A stretch of 64,000 nt of DNA, taken from assembly GCA_037903355.1 (NCBI GenBank), contig JBAJFE010000034.1, positions 1,116,001 to 1,180,000 on the forward strand. Direction: 5' to 3'. Positions 1-11,951 of the stretch are shown here, piece after piece (positions within the stretch are counted from its first letter, which is position 1; every line of letters begins with the position of its first letter). The notes under the pieces were generated by a model. It was not told the origin of the DNA and made no database searches. It was given only the letters and a program-made list of their open reading frames with translations. The translations under genes were made by a program, and so were the position numbers. This DNA is from Trichuris trichiura (taxonomy: Eukaryota; Nematoda; Enoplea; Trichinellida; Trichuridae).

Positions 1-2524
1 CTCTTCTGCGCTCTTTTAACGGTGGCGCACAAAGTCTAAATCCCAGAATTTTATGCTATGAAACAAACTGCAGACAAAAAAAGCCAGAGAAGCTTTCGTC
101 ATCCAGTAAAAGAACGATGTAGTCAGGATACGGGAACTGAAGTGGCCCATTTTTAGACCCGTTTAGTAAACTCATACCAGTATTTATCACACTGAAAAAC
201 CTACTTTTGAATCCATATTATTTCTTCATGTGTGAAAAGTTGTTATACGTTAAGTAAAGATAAACGTATTAGGAACAGGGAAGAAGAAAAACGAGTACTA
301 AAGAATGAGGATGACGAAAAAGAAAAGAAGAATATAGGAAGTTAGCACGACAAAGAAGCTTATACGTTCAAGAAAAAAGAGATCAATAAAATGTAATAAA
401 AAAAAATTAAAAAAATTCAGCACACGATTTTCAAATAAAAGAGAAGACAACACACAAGAAGGGGAAAGAAACGAAAAACAGAGAAGAAAGCGAAAGCGAA
501 GAAAAAGGCAAAAGAAAAGAATAAAACTAAAAATGAGTCGGCATACCGTAACACCCATCACAAAAACTTGTACGCGTTAGGGGACGTCCTATTTTTAATT
601 ATGCACTGGTTGTTCCTTCTTACATAGTCATGAAAAGATTTGTCCGGTAAAAAAATAAAAATCGTTCAGCCGTAAAACTTGGACCAGTAAATTTGATCTA
701 CACCGAGAGATGGTTCACATTGATTAGCAGTTGGGACTTCATCCAAAAGGTAACCGACATCAAATTTTTTCCTGTGGAAAAGCTTCACCTCTTACTCCAC
801 CTTTTGGACTAAGCCAAAGCTTAGGAATGAATGGTTAATGATTTACCATCATTAGTTGGATAACCAGCTTAAAGTAAAGCGCATCATTAATAACAGTGTT
901 AGCGAACCTTTTTGTTATCACCGAATATTTTGGAGACTATTTAAAGAGGACCATATGTCTCCACGAAGCACAGTTTATGGGCTTCAGTTAGTAAGCGAAC
1001 TGTATCAACAGGCAAATTGCGAAAATGGATGTATTTTGCTGAATATATTATCATTTAAGGTTTTCAATTAGTCCTGCCTATCCAGTATCACGAGGACACT
1101 TCATTTACCTGCTTCTATATCTAAGAAACACTGGTAGTGCTCTGGGCCATATTTCTTCAACCTTCTTTGCATTAGCCTTATCCCCCGTATCTTCCAGTTG
1201 TCTCAAACGCTATCTGGCAGTGAGTGCTGGTTCCATATGGTCGGTCGGCGATGTTAAAGCGCCTATTCGACCTTGAATACTTTTTATTTCAGGGTCTATT
1301 GCTCTTGTCAGTCCAGCTGACCCTGAACCGACCATTGCCAAACATATACCTTCGGCAGCAGCCCTCAGCATTTTGATCACCCGTTGAGAATCACTGCTAT
1401 AACCATTTCACAACGTTTCTGAGCCGTAGGTAAGCCTAACTGACAAAAGTATCGGCCAGTTTACATCGTAACCAAAGACGAAACCAGCTCTGCATCTTTG
1501 CGTTCAGTAGTGTTTGTTTTCGCTAATAAACAGTTCCCCCACTATCGCGCAGCGCTTTTCATTGTGTATTTACAGTTAATCTGTTCAATAACGAAAATAA
1601 AACAGTTTCATAGAGAAAAATACGACACATTCGTTAAGTCTCACTTTCACGCACAGTTCCAGTGTATTAGTAATTCAAGGCTTCACTTTGTTCGTTCGTT
1701 TTTGAATACTGCTTTCTTCGAAAGTATGACGTGAAACTACTGCTGTGATTTCTAAACAGCTATTTTGCTCTTTCAAAGCGAGTTTGTCGTGGAAGCAAGT
1801 GAGCCTTGCCGTAAATAAAGAAAAGTCAAGCAAGTTACAGAACATTGATAGTTCTGTGCTCAAGGTTGTCCTTGATGAATAAGAGGTGCCAGTTATTTTT
1901 CTGCCCACACATTCTCCTTGAGATCAAAAAACAGTTGCAGCAGCGCGCTCGATACGAAAGTCAGAGCTAAAAGGATGCGTTCATAAGCAGGTGAGTAGGT
2001 ACTGGTGAGAAAAACTGTCCGCTTGGCTGAGAGGAGAAAACATTTGGTTTTAAAGTGAGCTGCTTGCAAGCAAAAAGCATTCTTTATTCGTCAACTATTT
2101 TGTGAGTTCTTATTTTCATCAACAGAACCTAATTCTTATTTGTTAATAGTGAAAGGTGAAATCAGTTTTGCACATGAAGTTCAGACACAAAGAGTAGCTA
2201 TGAATTGTATAATGAGCACTTTCTTTAAAGATAGAAAAGTGACTTTTAGCGAAAGGTGCAGTTTCATTGATATTAATAAAAGAGAACCCATGTGGCTTAA
2301 ACGCGATCAAAAAAGCTTCCACAACAACATTAGATAATTTGTTTGGTCGGAAAGCGAGGCAGATACTGTTCTGAGGGTTCCACCGATTCTACCAAGACCG
2401 TCGGAAATCTTATGCCTTTGTCGTCAAAACTACTTTAATAAAATGGGTAGATATAGTGAGTCTGACTCATTTTTCAGTGCTTAGAGTACAGCTTGCTCCA
2501 TCAGCAGTTTACGAGAGATGTTGA
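1..2524. other. no recognised gene; purine-rich tract
   Basis: No gene could be supported here. About 280-530 is strongly purine-biased on the + strand (GAA/AAAG-rich), which creates a meaningless phenylalanine-rich reading frame on the other strand. The first transmembrane exon of the GPCR that follows should lie in the right half of this stretch, but no convincing TM1-like exon with splice sites was found. Confidence 0.5.
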
Positions 2525-3379
2525 GGCTATAGCATTTCGGGAAATGTTAATGTTCACACTGTCTTACTAAGTTTACTTTCAGCTTTTGCTCTTGCAACGT
2601 TCGTTACAAGCAGCGGGTTTTTCGCTGCAGCTGTTCATCGCATCACCGTTTTAACTCGATGGAATGCTACAGCAAGTCCTTGTGATTGCCTTACTTCTAC
2701 AGTTCACTTATCCATGTTTGACATTGGTGAAAAGCTGGAGTCAGTAGTCATTGTGATCATGGGAGTTGATCGGCTGATGGCTATAGTAAACAATGAATTA
2801 TATCGGAAGTTTACTACAAAACACCTCATGATACTTTTGTTTATATCAGTGCTTTTACTGCTTTGTATCCATGCTTCGCTGGTTTTCCAAGGTTGCACCG
2901 CAGAAAGTCGTTCCGTGTCGTCCCAGTGTTTTGACTTCGAAGTATTTCCGATTGACTTTCTGCTTTTCCACCAATGGACAGTAGTGACCGCGCCATACGT
3001 TAGCATTATTCTGTACATGGTGATTTACTCGTACCTATGGTGCAACCGCAGCAACGAATGTACCATACGCTCTATCCAAATGAAAAGAGAGGTTCAAGTT
3101 TTGAAAAGACTAACGTTCCTCATAACTAGTTCATTTCTGTTTTACGCTCTACCTCTGTCTGTGGTTCTTTGCTGTCAGGATGTTATTGGAGCCCTTGACG
3201 TATACATCTGGAGTTTGGCGTCTTGGAGTCTTGCAACGCAAGTGTTGATCTACTGCTGGTACAACAAAGAAATCAACAAAACCGTTAAAACGTTGCTAAA
3301 ACTGCAGCAATGTCGAGGAAGAAAAATTGAACCTTCATGTTCCCAAGTCAATCGTACGACCATGTTCCAAGAAGAGTAG
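2525..3379 (+). CDS. rhodopsin-like GPCR, 5' exon(s) missing
   Basis: The frame is open from just after a stop at 2522 to the stop at 3379. The first in-frame ATG (2714) lies inside the receptor, so 2525-2713 is probably also coding and one or more upstream exons carry the N-terminus and TM1. Visible hydrophobic helices: one near 2560-2630 (TM2), one ending in GVDRLMAI at about 2740-2790 (TM3 with a DRY-like DRL motif), then TM4 (about 2825-2890), TM5 (about 2985-3050), TM6 (about 3105-3170) and TM7 (about 3200-3260, ending in a CWYN-type sequence). A cysteine lies before TM3 and another between TM4 and TM5, as in class A receptors. A short basic tail follows. The layout fits a nematode serpentine or peptide-type receptor in the plasma membrane; the ligand cannot be guessed. 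Left limit uncertain; it could also be a decayed receptor lacking TM1. Confidence 0.75.
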   Translation, partial: GYSISGNVNVHTVLLSLLSAFALATFVTSSGFFAAAVHRITVLTRWNATASPCDCLTSTVHLSMFDIGEKLESVVIVIMGVDRLMAIVNNELYRKFTTKHLMILLFISVLLLLCIHASLVFQGCTAESRSVSSQCFDFEVFPIDFLLFHQWTVVTAPYVSIILYMVIYSYLWCNRSNECTIRSIQMKREVQVLKRLTFLITSSFLFYALPLSVVLCCQDVIGALDVYIWSLASWSLATQVLIYCWYNKEINKTVKTLLKLQQCRGRKIEPSCSQVNRTTMFQEE

Positions 3380-4871
3380 CTGTTGAAGTGTTACATGTCA
3401 TAGTTTGTTTCACGTTGATAAACATTTTTTAGCATTTGATGCGGTGCATAAAAATGTTTAAAATAGCTGTTGTAAAAGTCAAGACATGCATAAAGGTGCA
3501 TTTTTAAACGTATCTTTTTTTAGCTTTTTGCAGCAATCCTAATATAAGTGCTTCAGTCACGTTCTTTTATCGTAAAAGAGGCAGCAGAATACGATAGATG
3601 TACAAGTATGATCAAGGGATAAATGTTTTATCAAAATCACCGAGTCTTTACAATACCAACGGTAACCCTTACCTTACCGCTGCTGATTAAGAATGTAATC
3701 AGAAAGTTGCTTTCATAAGGCAAACGTTTCATTAATACTTACGCCGGAAAGTGGCGTCTTTCATTTGAAAAAATACTAGCGATGAGCAACTAACGTATTC
3801 TCTCAGGTTTTTTCTTAGAGCCAAGCTTAAGCTTTCTGATATCTGACTTCGACGTATATATGGAGTCAAAAAGTGTCCGATTTTCGACAGGTGGCGTTCG
3901 CTTTCTCGATCTGATATTGTTCCTTGTGATTACTCTGTCTTAGTCAAGGAAACATTGCCTATTTGCAGGGTTTTGTTTTTGACCTTACTTTGACTGGAGC
4001 CAGTTTTGCATGCTGCAGTTGACTATCGTGTAAAGGCTAAGCGTAGACTACGTGGCAACTTGTGACTTAATTCAATCTTCATGATAGACTCTGATTACGA
4101 TGGTATCTCGACGGACAGCCTAAGCGTAAACTACAAATGGAAAACTCTAATGCCAAGTAGTATAGTACAGTTAGCTCGCAGAAATGTTTACTTTTACGTG
4201 CAATAAACGCATTGCGGATTTAAGAATTGATTTTATAAGCTAGAATAAACTGATCGTTTTGAACGAATGAAATAAATTGCCTCTGGAAGAAATAAATGCT
4301 GTCAACATTGAGTTTATATTACAGGTTTTATCTTAGCATCCCGACACACTGTTGTCGTTTGTCTTGGTTCCTCAGCATGGCATATCACTGCACAGTTGAA
4401 AGTTGTCCAACCGCTAATGTGGCAATTTTTGTCATAAATAGAGGCGATAGAATCCTGAAACAATTCAGATTATAAAGTAGCTGAAGGAAGCAAGCACAGA
4501 TACGTTAATGAGGTAAAATCATACCCCATTATACTACAAATAGTCTACTGTAGTTTGAGAGGGAAAGGATTTTTCATTAAAGCTAGGTTCATTCTTTACA
4601 TTCACAGCTCAGTGCAGGTTTATGGTATTAACACCAAATGACCGTCAAGAACGGTAATCTTTCGGTCACGCAGAAAATAGTTTGCTTAGAGAAATTAGAA
4701 CTTTCAAGTTGTGCCTAATCCCATATCAGTGTAAAAGCGGAAATACAAGTAAGTTAGAAGATATCCTAAGTTTAGGTCAACTGCGCTTCAAAAAAGTTCC
4801 GCAAATACTAATACCTTGAAAGAGCCACTTCTTAGCTTCGGAAGTTGTTCCACTACAAACGGTTTTTCCAT
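3380..4871. other. no recognised feature
   Basis: AT-rich spacer between the GPCR and the palindromic Penelope element. No long frame, repeat or RNA gene could be supported. Confidence 0.5.
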
Positions 4872-4974
4872 AAATTTGCGTGATGAAAATGTGGTTTCTT
4901 GGTACGGGAGCGTTTGTTTTCATAATGCAACAGTTTTATTACGGAATTATTCCCGTTTAATGTGTTAGATAACT

Positions 4975-5012
4975 CCGGATCTTTCGGGTCGACCGAGACC
5001 TGTCTTCAGCGG
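4975..5012 (-). ncRNA. hammerhead-like motif, PLE-1 left arm
   Basis: Read on the - strand: CCG, CUGAAGA, a hairpin with stem C-AGGUC/GACCC-G, then GAAAGAUC and CGG. It matches the motif of the right arm but has an A-C mismatch in the hairpin stem and a G-to-A style change in the short AGCU palindrome. It is probably a decayed copy. Confidence 0.4.
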
Positions 5013-5148
5013 TTGAGTTATGGATGTAACTTGTGCGCGTGACTTGAGTCTTCTGTCGTTTTCATGGTTTAAAGCGGGTGTTTTAAAGCTCTTTGTTGGT
5101 AGTCTTCTGTTTGTATGATATGTAATTTGTCCGTTTTTTCGCATTTTT

Positions 5149-5748
5149 TCATGTGCGGTGATTATTTCTTCTTTCACTTGCTCCATGTGTTCTTGTATCA
5201 TGTCCAATTATGGAGCAGCAGTCGTAACGCGTCACTATATTTGTCCAAATTTCACTTACATCTGCTCCTTGGTCGCGGTTGTATGTGAGGTTGTGTCTTA
5301 TGTAAAGGGCTTCTTTGATTCTTCTTAATCGTAGGTTCTTTTCATAACATAAGACTTTTGGGTTGAGCGTCTGGTTACAATCTGTGGCATATTCTGCCAC
5401 AGCAGAGGCTTGTTTGGCTTTTTCCATGGTGGTTATCAGGTTTAAAATTGGTCTTCCTGTTTGTGTAGTTCCATTGCCACTGCTATTGAGCATGGCCTTC
5501 GCATTGTTGTAACTTGCAAGCTTTTTAAAATGTTCATTAAATCTATGTTCTAAAGTGTTCCCCGTTTTGCCAATATAAATTCTTGAGCAAGAGCATTCGA
5601 CTGCGTATACTAATCCTGTCTTCTTGTTTGTTGGGATTTTTGTTTTTTCCGAGCGAAGAATTGATCTGAGGTTAGGGGAGCTCTTGAAGAAGACTCTGAA
5701 ACCTAACGTTCTTCCTAGCCGGGTAATTTTTTCTCCTAAGCTTGCCAC
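5149..5748 (-). pseudogene. PLE-1 left arm: inverted GIY-YIG endonuclease fragment
   Basis: A 199-codon frame on the - strand that repeats the endonuclease region of the right arm with only nine amino-acid differences. The GIY-YIG signature appears as VYAVECSC followed by YIGKTGNTLEHRF, the N-terminal part of the Penelope-type endonuclease that cuts target DNA for primed reverse transcription. A C-terminal block ending in the RIKEALYIRHNLTYNRDQG region is typical of PLE proteins. It has no reverse transcriptase of its own, because the palindrome arm stops at 5999 inside the finger/palm-distal part. It is a dead inverted copy and not a separate gene. Confidence 0.8.
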
Positions 5749-5999
5749 ATAGGGAATAACTAAGCAAGGCTGGTGAGAAGCGTTTTCTGCACTAGGTTCA
5801 CGTTTGCGAAGCTTGTAGTTGAATACTTGGCTAATAAAGGACCTGGGATATCCGTTCTTGTAGAAAATTTTTCAAATGTGGTTGAACTCTGGTTGAAGAT
5901 ATTCAGGACTGCATAATTTGATTGCTCGGTCAATCATTCCGGAGAGGATACCTCACATTACTGATCTGGGATGATGTGATGAAAAGTTGAGGTACTGAT

Positions 6000-7467
6000 A
6001 GCAAAACTTTTGTCAACGAAATCCGGAGTAACTACCTAGAACCAGATGAGATTCTGGTTAGTTATGACGTAAAAGAACTATTCCTGAGCATCCCCATATC
6101 AGATACACTTGAGATCCTATACAATCTCCTCAATGCAGACACAAGTCTACCCACCAGAACTAAACTAAATCCCTTTCACATTGTGAAATTGGTTTCCTTT
6201 TGCATGGAAAAAGGCAATCATTTCACTTTTGATAACAAGTACTACAAACCATCTAGCGGAGTACCTATGGGCAGCCCCTTATCTTATGAAATCTTCTTGC
6301 AAAATCGATTGAGCGTTTTCCTTATCTCCAGTATTAGCAGAAATATTTATGGAAAGCTTTGAAAGACAGATGTTCGCAACAGTAGACAGACACATAGCTC
6401 CACGCCTTTTCAAAAGGTACGTAGACGACATATTCGCAATTATTAAAGCTGGAAAGGAAGAGCAATTTTTACAATTCCTCAACAACATCTGCCCGAACCA
6501 AATCGTTTTCACAATGGAAAAAGAAGACAACAACACCCTACCCTTTCTAGACGCTTTAATTATTCGCACAAACGATGGGCTAAAAACCAGAGTATATAGA
6601 AAACCCACGAACACGGATCAGTACCTCAACTTTTCATCACATCACCCCAGATCAGTAATGCGAGGTATCCTCTCCGGAATAATTGACCGAGCAATCAAAT
6701 TATGCAGTCCTGAATATCTTCAACCAGAGTTCAACCACATTTGAAAAATTTTCTACAAGAACGGATATCCCAGGTCCTTTATTAGCCAAGTATTCAACTA
6801 CAAGCTTCGCAAACGTGAACCTAGTGCAGAAAACGCTTCTCACCAGCCTTGCTTAGTTATTCCCTATGTGGCAAGCTTAGGAGAAAAAATTACCCGGCTA
6901 GGAAGAACGTTAGGTTTCAGAGTCTTCTTCAAGAGCTCCCCTAACCTCAGATCAATTCTTCGCTCAGAAAAAACAAAAATCCCAACAAGCAAGAAGACAG
7001 GATTAGTATACGCAGTCGAATGCTCTTGCTCAGGAATGTATATTGGCGAAACGGGGAACACTTTAGAACATAGATTTAATGAACATTTAAAAAAGCTTGT
7101 AAGTTACAACAATGCGAAGGCCATGCTCAATAGCAGTGGCAATGGAACTACACAAAGAGGAAGACCAATTTTAAACCCGATAACCACCATGGAAAAAGCC
7201 AAACAAGCCTCTGCTGTGGCAGAATATGCCACAGATTGTAACCAGACGCTCAACCCAAAAGTCTTATGTTATGAAAAGAACCTACGATTAAGAAGAATCA
7301 AAGAAGCCCTTTACATAAGACACAACCTCACATACAACCGCGACCAAGGAGCAGATGTAAGTGAAATTTGGACAAATATAGTGACGCCTTACGACTGTTG
7401 CTCCATAATTGGACATGATACAAGAACACATGGAGCAAGTGAAAGAAGAAATAATCACCGCACATGA
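6000..7467 (+). pseudogene. PLE-1 reverse transcriptase plus GIY-YIG endonuclease, broken
   Basis: The + strand reads a Penelope reverse transcriptase starting in mid-domain. Motif A is at about 6057-6095 (SYDVKELFLSIP), the GVPMGSPLS motif at about 6261-6286, and the catalytic YVDDIFA motif at about 6418-6438. The GIY-YIG endonuclease follows at about 7003-7070 (VYAVECSC, YIGETGNTLEHRF) with the conserved C-terminal block. This order is diagnostic of Penelope-like elements. Damage visible: no N-terminal half, a roughly 40-bp insertion at about 6283-6322 that breaks the frame inside the GSPLS motif, and an in-frame TGA at 6742-6744 between RT and endonuclease. It is a relic of an enzyme that would copy RNA at chromosomal nicks or ends in the nucleus. 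Confidence 0.85.
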
Positions 7468-7605
7468 AAAAATGCGAAAAAACGGACAAATTACATATCA
7501 TACAAACAGAAGACTACCAACAAAGAGCTTTAAAACACCCGCTTTAAACCATGAAAACGGCAGAAGACTCAAGTCACGCGCACAAGTTACATCCATAGCT
7601 CACAA

Positions 7606-7643
7606 CCGCTGAAGACGGGTCTCGGTCGACCCGAAAGCTCCGG
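7606..7643 (+). ncRNA. hammerhead-like motif, PLE-1 right arm
   Basis: Read on the + strand: CCG, CUGAAGA, hairpin C-GGGUC/GACCC-G with a 6-nt loop, then GAAAGCUC and CGG. CCG/CGG would be stem I, CUGAAGA and GAA the catalytic core, C the cleavage nucleotide, and AGCU a very short self-complementary stem III that could pair between two copies. It lies just past the endonuclease frame, where PLE ribozymes are known to occur. One nucleotide is awkward: either the C after CUGAAGA is unpaired or G12 is paired. Self-cleavage is unproven. Confidence 0.5.
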
Positions 7644-7705
7644 AGTTATCTAACACATTAAACGGGAATAATTCCGTAATAAAACTGTTGCAAATTTGCG
7701 TGATG

Positions 7706-10618
7706 CAACAATGAAGTCCGTTAGAATGCTTCATGCCTCCATATCATTATTAATAGATGTATTGCAAATAATATTTTACTTGAATTTCACTTATCAATCC
7801 TTAGGCCGTATGCTTAAAGCTAGTAGTTTCATTTTGCTCTAGAAAAGGAATGCATGATACTACCAAAAAATAGTTTGTGTCGTATTATTCAGTAACGCTG
7901 CGTTTAAATGGTTCATTTGTATAATGTTAACCTTTACCGCGTTTAAGACAATAGTAGAATGGTACCTGCCGACAGATAGCTTGTTAAACAATGCATTTCT
8001 TCAGTTTAAAGAAAAGCATCTTTAAACAAAATGCGTACTTTTGCCGTAACAATACAATCCGTTTCCTTGGCAGTAAATCTAATAACTGTCAGTAAGGGAT
8101 TAACTTTTTCCAGCTGTAGGTCTCCATCAATGCGACTCCAGTATACCTTCTTTTGCCTCATGTCATATTTGTACAATTGCTCCATTGCAATTCTCGTAAA
8201 ATTCTGGTCGTAGAAACGCGGTTTCAAGATGGTATAAGCAGGAACCTCAAAAAAAAATTAATGAAGTTTCAATATCTATCCAGTGATCTCATAAAAAATC
8301 GTTGTCGCGTAGGTTCACTAGACAGTTTAAAGGCAAACTTTGTTGCGAAGACGTAACAAAAACTCTGAAAATCCATTTTTTATCCTTCTTATGAAATCTT
8401 CTTGCAAAATCGATTGAGCATTTTCCTCCATCCTACAACTGGAACCGCGCAGGGCATCCAGTTGCGTAAGTTTCCAATAACTGTTCATTTATTAATATTT
8501 ATGTATGACTGCTTGCTCAGATCATCAATGCAAAAACAGAGTAGAGAAAAATTATTGACAACCTTACAGCAGTTTAAGACAAGATTGCCATTTAATAGCT
8601 ATTTTGTGGGTTACTTATTTCAAATCAAAATCAACATTCCAGTCCATCGAATGCGAAGTACAGATAGATATGTACAGGACAGTCAACTGGTCGTGCAGCT
8701 ATATCGCCTAGGACAAATTATTAATGCTGCAGAAATTTCATTATTCAGTATTCAACTGTCCACTGCTTAACATAAAAAATACTTTCTGTTGTTTCTGTTA
8801 ATATCTACAGAGTGATACTCTTCCCGCTTTCTGGAAAGTACCTTCTTAATTTTCTGCCTTGTTTATTTTGTAACAGATGCTCTTAAATGTTATCAGTCTG
8901 TGTAAACGGATATGGTATTCGCTTGCTCTACTGCTGCTGGCTTTGGTTGTTCTTCTGCTACCCTAATCACTACTTCTCTTTATTTATTTTTTTAGTTAGT
9001 TACATTTGACAAACCGCTAACCGTGAAAAGGTTGATGTCCCAGGTATTGTTGATTAAGTCTATATCTTTTTAAATTTCCCAGCAATGGAAACTCATTCCG
9101 CCTTGTAAAATTGCCTCTTGTTCGTCTCCACTGTAAACCAACGTTAAGCAAACGATCTGAAGTAAAAATAAATAAAATTCAGTCTATTAATTGAAACGAT
9201 TAATTAGCACTAATTATTAATTAGCAATAGACATTCCTTCACATACACTAAAAAAATCTTTGAACAGAACCGTCGAACTCGTGACCACTGAACTCAGTAA
9301 TGCTATTGTTAATATTTATGTAAAACATCTGATAGGACAAGGGTAATTGAAGCTCTGACATGCTTACACCCAAGAAAGCTTCTTCGTCTCCTTTCTTTTC
9401 AGGGGATGTAAAATGTTATGAGCGTTTACAAAAAACAACATTGAGACTGCTTCCCTATGACAGCGTTGATCTGCTGTGTACGACAGCCAATACAAAAAAA
9501 TCCGTGAAACAATATTCTTATTGATGGAGTACATTGAGCTGTCTGAAACTTCCATCACTACCAACGCAAATGAAATAAACTGTAAGCATTCTGCTCTTAG
9601 AGAACGCTTTTCAATTAAAGATAAATATATGGGCATCTGGCTAACTTGCGAACATGGACATCCGCAATGAGAAATAATAAGCGATGATAAAATGGCTGAC
9701 ACCTTATAGGAAGCACAATGAGCACAAAAAGAAGCTGATCAAGAACAGAGAGCGAAGCTGGGCACAGTCGTACCAGGTAAAATAATTGAAAGCTGTGTAC
9801 ACCTACGGCGACAAGGCATTTCATTGTCTGAGTTATTGTAGAATAGTTAAATATGCAAAACTGGCGTAACTCGTCGTACCTACAACGTGTAACCGTGATT
9901 AGGCTGCTAAGACACGCAAAAGAACGGTGGTAAACTAAATGTTCACAGGGAATTTTTTCAACTACGTGAGATCTTTTGGGTTGGAAACTCCTTGTTAATA
10001 GATCTGTTTTCAGCTGAAACGGAACCATGGACTGTTGAGCATGAACAAGTTCTACCGTTCCACTCTGATTTTTGTTATGCAATCTCCATTAATCATCCCC
10101 ATAAGAAGCAGAATACAAGCTGAAAATACTGAATTTGCATTCCAGCGAATCATCATTATCAATTGATATTACTGAAAAAACTAAAAATCAACACTGCATC
10201 TTTCATTGATACTTACAGATTCGCTTTTTGCAAAGAAAAGGGAAGTAACCAAGACTATTGCGTGAAAATGCATTTTCACCTAATGCAGTAAATCTCTTAT
10301 TGAGTTTCGCAGGCGTACGCTTAATAAATGCCATAGTTATACCTCAGAAATTTTCTCTTTTTAGTTCAAGAGCAAATAAAACAGCTAAGTTGTAAACATA
10401 ATTTATTATCATACTTTTCCGGCGACCAATGGTTTTACGAGGTTTAATGTATAAAAACGACGTCACATAGTGGGCGAGGCTTACTTAGAGCGACTGTGTG
10501 AATACGACATACACTACGTCAACGATTAAGCAAGCAAGTTCGATCTTGGAATGAAATCTAAACGCATTCAAACAATAGCTTATTAGCCTTGCCCAAACAA
10601 AATCCTGAATGAATAAAT
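7706..10618. other. no recognised gene; one candidate exon
   Basis: Mostly featureless AT-rich DNA. A - strand segment at 8006-8246, preceded by an AG acceptor-like site, reads an open frame rich in aromatic and basic residues (KPRFYDQNFTRIAMEQLYKYDMRQ) that looks more protein-like than its surroundings, but I recognise no family and found no neighbouring exon. A 40-bp stretch at 8388-8427 is nearly identical to the insertion in the PLE-1 RT (see findings). Confidence 0.35.
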
Positions 10619-10691
10619 GAAAATTCCATCTGCAGAATGATTCTGAAAATTCCATCTGCAGAATGCAATGAAAAATAGATTCCATCTGCAG
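10619..10691. repeat. short tandem repeat, three units of about 24 bp
   Basis: Three imperfect direct copies of a unit containing ATTCCATCTGCAG and mostly preceded by GAAAA. No known family. Confidence 0.7.
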
Positions 10692-11951
10692 GCATCGCAG
10701 TTGCGCTCCTACAAATATGAAACGTCAGCGCCAACTTATGACCTGGTTTCCTTCGCAATTGTCGCAGGCAATGCATAAAACACGGATTTACATCATTCTT
10801 CATGTCTTCAGAAAACCTATGCTTAGAGTTGACTTCACATGCTCAAGGAAATCACTATAGTGCCATGCCACTATATTTGCTTTCGGTAAAAAACGCCACT
10901 TTGCTACTGATTAGAACTACGATTTTCGATTCTTGGACTTTGATTACGGTGGTACCTGTTGGTTAAAATAGACCTTATTTCTTATTGGAGCTTTCGGGCC
11001 TACTCCTGGCCGGTCTTCGGCGGTAACGATGAACACGGTTCTCGATTAAACTAAAGACAAGCCCTTTCGTCATTTTAGATGATAACATTGGATCCTTTTC
11101 TAAGCTCGTTCCGTTTTCTTCTGAAGTAATCTTTTTACATCGTTACCCTCATGCCAACCAGTATATATCATCCAGTATCTCTCCACATCCCCAGGTTACG
11201 CAGTGTCAGGCCTTTTAGTAACTCCGCAGGCAAACACTTTCTCAGACATGCTCCTTTAACTTCGGACACCAACGAGAAACCGTTATTACTGCTTTGAGAT
11301 GTGCCGACTTAGCAGCGTACTACGTAATTTACATATTCAAACAGTTTGGTAAGCTCTAGTATGTGTATGTATATTAATACTTCGTGCCTTCACGGGTCAG
11401 CAGTAACCTGATTACCAATTACAACAATGTTGCGACATAATGGGGAAACACTTCTGCGGTTGGGCAAATTCCAAGGCTAGTTCTTACAAGACCCGGAGAA
11501 ACTAGCACTAGCAAACCGATGCCTCCGTAGCCCGGTTTGGCATTAAATGCATTGATTAGACGTTTCAACTTACGATGGGACGCTTGGAACGAAAAGCATC
11601 GTACGTCAGGGATCCCCTGTATTTATACATTTACGTATAACCTTATTTTTTTTGGTACTACTCCCATGCGCACCCTTTACAAGAATACTTATGCTGATTC
11701 AAAAGTATCTTTATTTTGAATAAAGGCACACTAAAAATCAATTCTCCATGTTGAGGCAATGGACAGCTTTGCACAATTATTAAACAATACCGCTCTAGTG
11801 TATAAGTTAATATCAGAAATGGAAAGACCATTCGGACAGATGAGTGGTACATTTGACTGCAAGAGTCAACAGTGACAAACAAAAAAAGTATTTCTCACTT
11901 ACACGCACCTCATTGACGCAACATACGTGGTACAGGGACACAGGGGAGAAT
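10692..11951. other. intergenic; decayed PLE terminus only
   Basis: No gene. Apart from the hammerhead-like relic at 10986-11023 nothing was recognised up to the DSCC1 stop codon. Confidence 0.5.
10986..11023 (-). ncRNA. decayed hammerhead-like motif (PLE terminus relic)
   Basis: On the - strand: CCGCCGAAGAC, a hairpin whose arms are CCGGCC and GGCCCG-like, then GAAAGCUCC. The core CUGAAGA has become CCGAAGA, so it should be inactive. It marks an old PLE end with no adjacent coding sequence. Confidence 0.4.

Larger units (their letters stand above)
4887..7691 (+). mobile_element. palindromic Penelope-like retroelement (PLE-1)
   Basis: A Penelope-like element whose 3' part occurs twice in opposite orientation. 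The left arm (about 4930-5999) is the inverted copy of the right arm (6617-about 7690). The single-copy middle (6000-6616) holds the reverse-transcriptase core in + orientation, truncated at its 5' side. The unit is bounded by an exact 14-bp direct repeat, aaatttgcgtgatg, at 4872-4885 and 7692-7705, a plausible target-site duplication. Each arm encodes the Penelope GIY-YIG endonuclease and ends in a hammerhead-like motif followed by an AACGGGAATAATTCC-type terminus. About 45 bp at the left edge (4887-4930) is outside the palindrome and matches the GTCCCGTACCAAGAA tail of other copies in this window. Both arms carry the same TGA codon where the frame reads HI*KIFYKNG, so the nonsense change predates the duplication. 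The element is not functional as it stands. Confidence 0.85.

Noticed and set aside
298..561. Phenylalanine-rich 87-aa frame on the - strand
   Set aside because: It is the complement of a purine-rich tract; composition alone explains it.
5149..7467. GIY-YIG frames as host nucleases
   Set aside because: They are linked to a Penelope RT, terminal motifs and a target-site duplication, so they belong to the element.
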